A stretch of 64,000 nucleotides of DNA, from assembly GCA_963402885.1 (NCBI GenBank), contig OY727098.1, positions 434,001-498,000 of the forward strand. Reading direction: 5' to 3'. The translations under genes were made by a program, and so were the position numbers. Numbering within the stretch: position 1 is the first letter of the stretch; every line of letters starts with the position of its first letter. Positions 57,182 through 64,000 of this stretch are shown one piece after another. The stretch is from Antedon bifida. Taxonomy: Eukaryota > Echinodermata > Crinoidea > Comatulida > Antedonidae. Below the pieces are notes generated by a model. That model worked only from the letters and a program-made list of their open reading frames with translations. It was not told the origin of the DNA and did not search any database.

Positions 57182-59899
57182 AGATTGAATGTTAATAATC
57201 AACCATCATGATTGATGTCAGACTTAAAATTCTAAACTGGAATGGTTATGTATACTGTTCTCATTGCCTCTGTCTGGAAGACTATTTTAAACTTACATCT
57301 ACATGGAATTATCACATTCTTCTGTAATTCAGACATAGTTAAATAAACTATCCAAAAACACACTAGTGTTTGGTTCCAGAATACATTTAAAATTAGGAAA
57401 GAATTTGAGGAAATTCTGATAGGTTTCATAGAGTGTAGTGTCATAATATACAATGTTTAACGAATCGTTTAATAGTGTGTACTATTGCACGACATGTGAC
57501 CCACAATCGTCCAATCAAATGACAGGAATTTATTTAGGTGTTATATAATATAGATGGATGCATAATGCAGAGAAAACCATGAAGTAACAGACTATACATT
57601 CAACCAGTATGCTAATGTTATTTTTTTGCAACTTGCCTTGCCACATTTTACATTAGCAACAAATGTTCATGTCACTTTAGATTAAAGTTGAACCTTACTT
57701 GTAACACAAAAAAACCAAATGAAATTCTTTGTAGAACTAAATAAACTTAAGCTTAAACCTACACATATCTGTGTGTAAATCAAGCTAATTAAAGGGAATA
57801 ATGTGCTCATTTTGATCAAGCAAGCTCATCTATGGAGATTTTTCTAAATGATAAATGTGTTTTGCTTATAGGGTTATAGTATCATACCACACAACAGAGC
57901 TATACTTCTTATTCTAATCCCACAAATACCTAATTTTAAGTACAGTACTCTGCCAATTAGTTTTCTGACACTGATTTACGGTTGTGAACTGGATTCGATA
58001 CTTGACGGATGCTTATTATTAGGAGACTAAAGATCTGGATGTAGAAAGGGGCTTTGTTCTTCAAGGAAATTAAGAATAAACAATCTAAAGTGATATCAAC
58101 TATTTATTCTAATGTATTTTGGATACTGCAACTTAAATCATTGTATTTTTACTGTGGACATTTAAATATGAATATACAAATCAAAATTATTAATATTTTT
58201 CATTCTTGTACATGTTCGTTCAAACATTAAATTCCCAAATATACAGTATTTAAACAGTTCAACCTGTCAATAAAGATAGAGGTTTACAGCAGTTGGCGCC
58301 AAGGAGATTAGGAATCAACCATATACACTATTTAGATCAAGTGATATCAAATATTCATTTTATAGTATTTTTATAGGAACAGATACTTCAGATACTGTAA
58401 TCTGATTAATGAAAAATAATAATATACTGTAGATTTACCTAGTAAATAATTAATCTATAAATGGAAAAGTAACACAAACAAATGACAACTTCATTTCATT
58501 TTCAGTTTAAATTTGAAATATTTCAAACATAGTATACTAATTGTGAATTATATATTTTGACAAACATAAACAAAAATAATAAAACAAATTTCTAAAAAAA
58601 AAAAAGGAAAATCAACATAAACATTTGAGCATAAATGATCTTTAAAAAAATGTTGGCCGATTACACACACACACATTTTAATTTCATAAACATAGAATTC
58701 TAAATAAACAAAACATCTTTTCTGTCACATTATTATAAGCATACTAAGGTTCAACAGTAATACTCTCAATAAATAAGTGAAAATTACTTTAAAAAAAGCA
58801 GACATGAATTAAAAGGTACAAACTTAAATCTAATGACATGAGTCAAGGTCCTAACAAACATAGGCATATATTTAGTGTTTTTCAAAACACAAGAAATTTC
58901 AGAAGATAGTTAATGTAATGAGAAAAAATGTACTAAAGGCCCATTTATACATAAATAAATATGCATTTTTCATACATAAATAAAAAAATCCTAACTATAG
59001 GATAACCATCTATGCTTCCTTTGATGAAAATAATATTTTCACACGTCCAATCAAATGACGTCATGATTGATAAGAGCAATAATATCGTGACAATACAGTA
59101 CAAAGATTTTATTGTTTTTATTAATCATGACGTCATTTGATTATTATTCTATAGTTCTAGAGCGAAAAACCTTTCCTTTGTTTTATGTAAGAAAAATGTA
59201 TGTTTATCTATTTAACGTCGATCGTTATCGTTCTAGTGTAAATGGGTCTTAAGTATTAAAATAAGAAATCAGTTTTATGTACATGTTATAGGATGAGCAT
59301 GGTGGAATTAGAATAAGATATTCCAGCATGGTATGAGTAAAATAAATAATAATAAATCCTGCTGGTCCCTGTAACTCACTATTGAGTTAAAACAAAATCT
59401 GGGTAATTTTGGTCATTTTTTTTATCCATTTTCTAAAAATGCATAATATAATAATAATAGAATAAAATATAACTATAAAATAGTTTCTCTATTTTGCAAT
59501 TAAATTTAATTTTGGCGATAAAATAGATTATTTACTCGAACACACAACTGATGCGAAATTGGGAATACATGGCAGGCAGGCTTTTATGGTAACAGAGAGA
59601 CTGGTAGTAAAAGATACATTAGTATGTGTATAATAATGTTCCACTTACATTTTTATGTTGCAACTCATAAACAAATGCATACACTACTATTTCTATATAA
59701 AACATTTGACATATTAATGCACATATTTGTCATATTTTTAATAAATGAAAAAAAAGTTATTTAAAACATCTATATAACTAATTTCCAATATATAACTCAA
59801 TTTCATATAAAATAAGTTTTTTTATTATTTTTGGTTATAAACACTGTGACCTACTGTTAAGAATCGTATTATTGACAGAAAACATGGAAATAAATTCAT

Positions 59900-60330
59900 T
59901 ATCTAATATGAATATCCATTAGTCATGAACAATCATTATAATACATTAAATGAATATTCAATATTTTCTAGATAATAAATGAATATTCATTTGAACTTTA
60001 ATAGGGAAAATAAATGTAATGTGCATAATACCTATTTTTATGATTTGTACCACTGACCATGACAGAACTATCAATATCATTTGTTATAGGAAACATGAAT
60101 ATTCATTATATTCTAATTTGAATATTCATTATAATCAGATATGAATATCCTATATCATGAATAGGCATCACATTATAATATATGAATATTCAACATTTGC
60201 TAGGTAATGAATATTCATTATAACTTTAATTGGGAAAATAAATGTAATCTAATATACAATATGAATATTAATTCATAATGATAATGTTAAAGATATTATA
60301 AACTCATAACAAATATTCATAATAAATATT
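59900..60330. repeat. Cluster of GAATATTCATT motifs
   Basis: More than ten imperfect occurrences of the self-complementary GAATATTC core with ATGAATATTCATTATAA context over ~430 bp. Irregular spacing, so a degenerate array rather than a clean satellite. Confidence 0.6.
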
Positions 60331-61139
60331 TTTATCATCATTTATAAATTATAGTTAATCTTTTTTAAATCTCTTTTCAAATAAACTTCTATATATAACA
60401 CAGAACACGGTTTAAAACCAAACATTTGCAAACAATTATACATTTTATATGTTGATGGGAAAATCGGTGAGGAAACAAAAATAATTATTTAATCTACAGT
60501 AACTGTGTTTTTTTGCCTTTGTTTACAAATTCAAACCTAGAGACAAAGGCTAAGTAAATTACAAGAATTCAAAATATTATTGAATTTAGATAATTTCCGA
60601 TAATAGTTTCAAGCATAAAAGGTCCTTCCTAGTATCCATATTAATATTTTTTTTATATTTTTGGTTTGTTATTGACTAAAGTCTCCTCATCTGCATGCAC
60701 ATCTAAACTCAACTTAAGTTAATAAGCTACAGCTGACTGAGTATGGAAATATTAACTATGATAAAAGGTATCTCAAATTATCGGATATTTTGTATAACTT
60801 ACAATTATTTAAAAATTACTTTGAAAATACTATTAAAAACAGGAATGGCTGCAATCACATGTTTAGGTATCAATGCCACAAATAATGAATCTATTTCTCA
60901 CACATTTCTCGCATACAACAATGAACTGCATTTTCTTTTCTCTCACACACACCTTCCTCCATTTCCAATTTATACTATATACAATATATTACAGAGATGC
61001 TACTAGCATACTTTATGACTATGTATTGCTACTCCCCAATCTGGCCTCTTGTTGTCCTTAGATGACCTGGACCGTTTGCTTGCTCAGACCAAGACCAACA
61101 TCTGCCTAGGCCTAGAACTACTACTATTTACTAAAACTC

Positions 61140-61145
61140 TTTATT
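61140..61145 (-). terminator. Poly(A) signal of STK11
   Basis: AATAAA on the minus strand (TTTATT on plus), about 150 nt after the STK11 stop codon and right behind the 71-bp repeats. Confidence 0.6.
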
Positions 61146-61150
61146 GCAGC

Positions 61151-61300
61151 CTATCACTGCTTGCAGAGTATGAGTGCCGTTTGCCTAGGAATAGTAACTA
61201 CCGATTGCTGAGACCTGGAGCCTATTGTTGCTTGCAGAGTATGAGCGTTGTTTGCCTAGGCATAGTAACTACTGATTGCCGAGACCTGGAGCCTATTGTT
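61151..61300 (-). repeat. 71-bp tandem repeat spanning the STK11 stop codon
   Basis: The segment encoding the last codons and stop (CTGCAAGCAACAATAGGC) recurs twice downstream at 71-bp spacing: the matching TAG triplets on the minus strand lie at 61293-61295, 61222-61224 and 61151-61153. The third copy has CTGCAAGCAGTGATAGGC. Confidence 0.88.
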
Positions 61301-63689
61301 GCTTGCAGTTGCCACTGAGTTTTCTTGACCGAGACAGCTTCTTCTTCGGTTCTTTCACCTGCGGGACTGCAGGTTCCTCCTCAGGTACCTTGTCCTCCAC
61401 TGTAAGTGTAATGATACATATTATTGAGTAGCAATGAAAGAAACTACACTACTAAATATTAATTAACCAATTAATTACCAGCTATTTAAAATCTTTGACA
61501 TTTGACCTGATATTTATGCAGCTAAAATGAATCAACCATGACAAAATATAATGTGCTCTCCAAGTGAGAAGTATTACACAAACTGCATGTCTACTTCCTT
61601 CCCTTCTCTTAAGTGTCTTTCCCACTTGTTCCGGCATGGTTTGGTCAGGCGCCGCCAAATCAGACGTCAATGTTTCGTTTTCATGTGGAGCGTGGTAAAA
61701 AAAACGAAACATTGACTTTCGATTTCATATTTTTCAACAGTGCACACAATATAATATATAATATGTAAAGTACTCACTTACCTTGATCAACATGTGAAGT
61801 TCTATACGGACCTGGATGAGTAAACTGGACAATCTTGCTATCTTCATAATAAATTTCTTCTTCCATACTCTCTTCTGACTCACAGGGGTTGTGCAGATTT
61901 TCCAAATAGGGGACAACCGTCATACTCCTCAGGGGGTCATTTGATTCATGCAATGGTCCCAGACATACTTCAGCACCATCTTTTGGGTGCTTCTTTAACA
62001 CCCATCTAGTGACAAAAAAAAGTCTCTGTATATAATAGGCATAGTAATTAAATAATGACCATGTCATAGTAAAACCCTATAGTGGTAAACAAAACAAAGT
62101 CTCTGTATATAGGAATTCAGTAATAACCATGTAATAGTAGGCCAATTTACACAGACGCGCTTTGTGTAAATGGTCAGGGGCTACACTCTGTGACTGCCAA
62201 GGCCTGTGTCCTACATACAAAATAATAAACATTATTATATTGAAAAATTATAGTCAATACTTACGGATGTTGCTTTATCCTATCAAGTGGAAACCGGTCA
62301 TCTGGATCTTTTTCTAACATTCCTATGATAAAAGGTAAAGGTTATCGTTTCAAGCTAAAATTATATGTAATGGTTATGAGTGCAATGAACAGAATATCTT
62401 GAGTTGAAAGATGGACTAGGACATTCATCTGTTTCATAACACACATATTGTTCAAATAAACTTTTATTAAGTCACAGTTTTGATATTGAATAGAATGCCG
62501 AGGCCGTGGAATAGAGCCAATATAGACTGCACACCCTTACGTGTTGGTTTTTGATTGTGCAATATTCATAGACCTACCTACTAAATGTTTAGAAAAATCC
62601 CAACATACACCCTAACATGAGGATGAACCTAAATAATACACAGCATGTGATATGTAATCAACTAATCAGATAACATACACATAGGTGTATTCATTAAAAA
62701 CAATGTATGTATTTATTAAGTACTTGACCTACCATTTAATAGAGTGGTCAGTGGTTGTCCAGTGTCCTCAGGAACAGTGAAATTCCCTTTTCCAATATTT
62801 TCAAATAGTTTATAGATATTGTCACCAGCGAATGGGTACTGACCAGTCGTAATGTTGAACCTGTGAGAAAAAAACAAAATGTTCAGTTTTGGTCAGAATA
62901 GTAAATAAAATGCTAGCTACATTTTGTATTTAACTGGACTAGAAATGGCCCCTTTATTAGAGGCATTTTCCATTGTATGACTGCAATAACCACAAGATTT
63001 TATCTTAAGAAATAGTGTCTTTAATATAACATTTTATTTCATTTGTAAGAAATATAATTGAGGCATTGCATGTCATTAAAAGTTTTATTTTGAGTATCCA
63101 TTTCTTATTTTACATAGTTTTACTGTACAAACATTTTTAACAAGAGCTCATTGTAAATTAAAACAAATGATTTTGACAAGATTTTAAGTGTTGAACTTGG
63201 CTTTTACACCTGACTATAGGTAATTCTTATCACACATTACTTTTGTTAAGATTTGTAAACACATATATGGGTAGTCATTGAAGGCAGCAGTAAATACAAA
63301 ACACAAAAACCTTTTAAAACATCTTTAAATTGGAACATTAGGGTTTCCTAAAATTAGGGCTCTTAATAAACCATAGTTTATTATAACTGAAACACTAGGC
63401 TTCTGCACATGCAAAGTTTATAGTCAGAAAAACCTAACTGTATCTTAAACTGGCATATATACATTCTTTAAATTGTCATTTGTTGAAAATAAACTTCTCT
63501 TAAAACAGACACAGTGTAGCTTGTGGATATAATATGTTAGGGATATGCTTACAATGTGATTCCAGATGACCAGATATCTACTTTAAATCCAGAGAAAAAC
63601 TCATTGCCATTCGCAATCTCTGGTGGTTGAAAAGCAGGGGATCCCTGACTGGTACGACATGTATCATCCTTAGTAAACTGGTCTAAGGC
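61293..63689 (-). CDS. STK11: STK11/LKB1 kinase, C-terminal half (truncated by window)
   Basis: Master serine/threonine kinase that, with STRAD and MO25, phosphorylates the AMPK-family activation loops. Exons seen: 63689-63553, 62860-62733, 62322-62265, 62005-61782, 61399-61293, all phase-consistent. They encode the activation segment and C-lobe: [58 protein letters not shown], then [20 protein letters not shown], which closes the kinase fold. The tail retains [14 protein letters not shown] (equivalent of the Thr336 autophosphorylation site), an acidic stretch, and ends [16 protein letters not shown]. The last part keeps the PKA/RSK-type serine (RKLS) and the C-K-Q-Q farnesylation motif of human LKB1. 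The N-lobe and catalytic loop lie beyond base 64,000. The tail between kinase and CKQQ is ~110 residues, as in human. Confidence 0.97.
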
Positions 63690-64000
63690 CTACAAAAATA
63701 ACACATTATGTGAATGTATGGACATTGTATTAAGCAGATCACTATTCATTCAGCTCCATCAACTAGAAATTTAAATTGTACCACACACAAGTTATTTGCA
63801 ATTTGCGGAAAGTCTTTTGTCTAAAAAGACTGTATAAGGAAATAAAAAGCAGAAAAACAAACTAAGCAAAATATACATTGCATAATAGTTTCTTTATTTT
63901 TATAACAAAGGTGTTTATTTCCGAGAAGGCATTTCCACATAAATATTTTTACATATAGCCTATTATTTATTTTATATATATAACCATGTTTATAAAAAAT
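63690..64000. other. STK11 intron at right edge
   Basis: AT-rich. The acceptor TTATTTTTGTAG precedes the exon at 63689. No further exon is visible to base 64,000. Confidence 0.6.

Larger units (their letters stand above)
54650..61120. other. Gene-poor interval between INIP and STK11
   Basis: 6.5 kb of AT-rich sequence with no supported coding exon on either strand. It includes a duplicated ~85-bp block (54,743-54,815 and 54,828-54,900, sharing TTGTTTACCACAGTGTG), MITEs at 55793-55916 and 57076-57181, and a stretch (59,900-60,330) full of GAATATTCATT motifs. It could hold a distal 3' UTR or regulatory DNA. Confidence 0.55.

Overview
This window is animal (metazoan) nuclear DNA. It is AT-rich, with short exons that have GT-AG introns, and every intron and intergenic gap is packed with mobile-element debris. 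The gene set is a tandem-SH2 SYK kinase, DCAF15, a WD40/SOCS-box protein, SNX7/30, INIP and STK11/LKB1. Together with a DIRS retrotransposon and tRNA-derived SINEs this suggests an invertebrate deuterostome, perhaps an echinoderm. The clade is inference; the gene identities are not.

Layout, left to right. 845-11,955 (-): first seven coding exons of SYK, with both SH2 domains and interdomain B; the kinase domain lies beyond the left edge. Its largest intron holds a structurally complete DIRS1-type retrotransposon (2,383-7,852, same strand) with gag, RT/RNase H and tyrosine recombinase frames, unequal inverted terminal repeats and an internal complementary region. 12,000-17,600: intergenic, including an inverted-repeat transposon that carries a 35-bp minisatellite, and a promoter-like patch. 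17,636-20,068: a fold-back transposon ending about 100 bp before the DCAF15 start codon. 20,167-27,666 (+): DCAF15, 12 exons. 29,580-31,230: nine copies of a 185-bp satellite with a perfect hairpin in each unit. 33,343-35,291 (-): two-coding-exon WD40 protein with a C-terminal SOCS box. 39,808-52,488 (-): SNX7/30-type PX-BAR sorting nexin, 11 exons. 52,649-54,224 (+): INIP (SOSS-C), divergent from SNX30 with only 160 bp between start codons. 54,650-61,120: gene-poor. 61,293-63,689 (-): last five exons of STK11/LKB1, ending in a C-K-Q-Q prenylation motif; the N-terminal half lies beyond the right edge.

Functional links. Two neighbours encode substrate receptors of cullin-RING ubiquitin ligases (DCAF15 for CUL4-DDB1; the SOCS-box protein for Elongin BC and probably CUL5). 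INIP (DNA repair) and SNX30 (endosomal sorting) are unrelated in function but share a promoter. From memory, human INIP and SNX30 are head-to-head neighbours on 9q32, SYK is on 9q22, and DCAF15 and STK11 are both on 19p13. The window therefore looks like a piece of the unduplicated ancestor of the 9q/19p paralogous regions.

Repeats. I count ten copies of one short palindromic transposon (ends AAGCTCTGTCTACAC), several CAGTAGAACC-ended mariner-like MITEs, at least three tRNA-derived SINEs, several minisatellites and one perfect 338-bp tandem duplication. I found no wholly new protein system. The most interesting signals are structural: the DIRS circle-junction complement, the hairpin satellite, the transposon abutting the DCAF15 promoter, and the compact INIP/SNX30 divergent pair.
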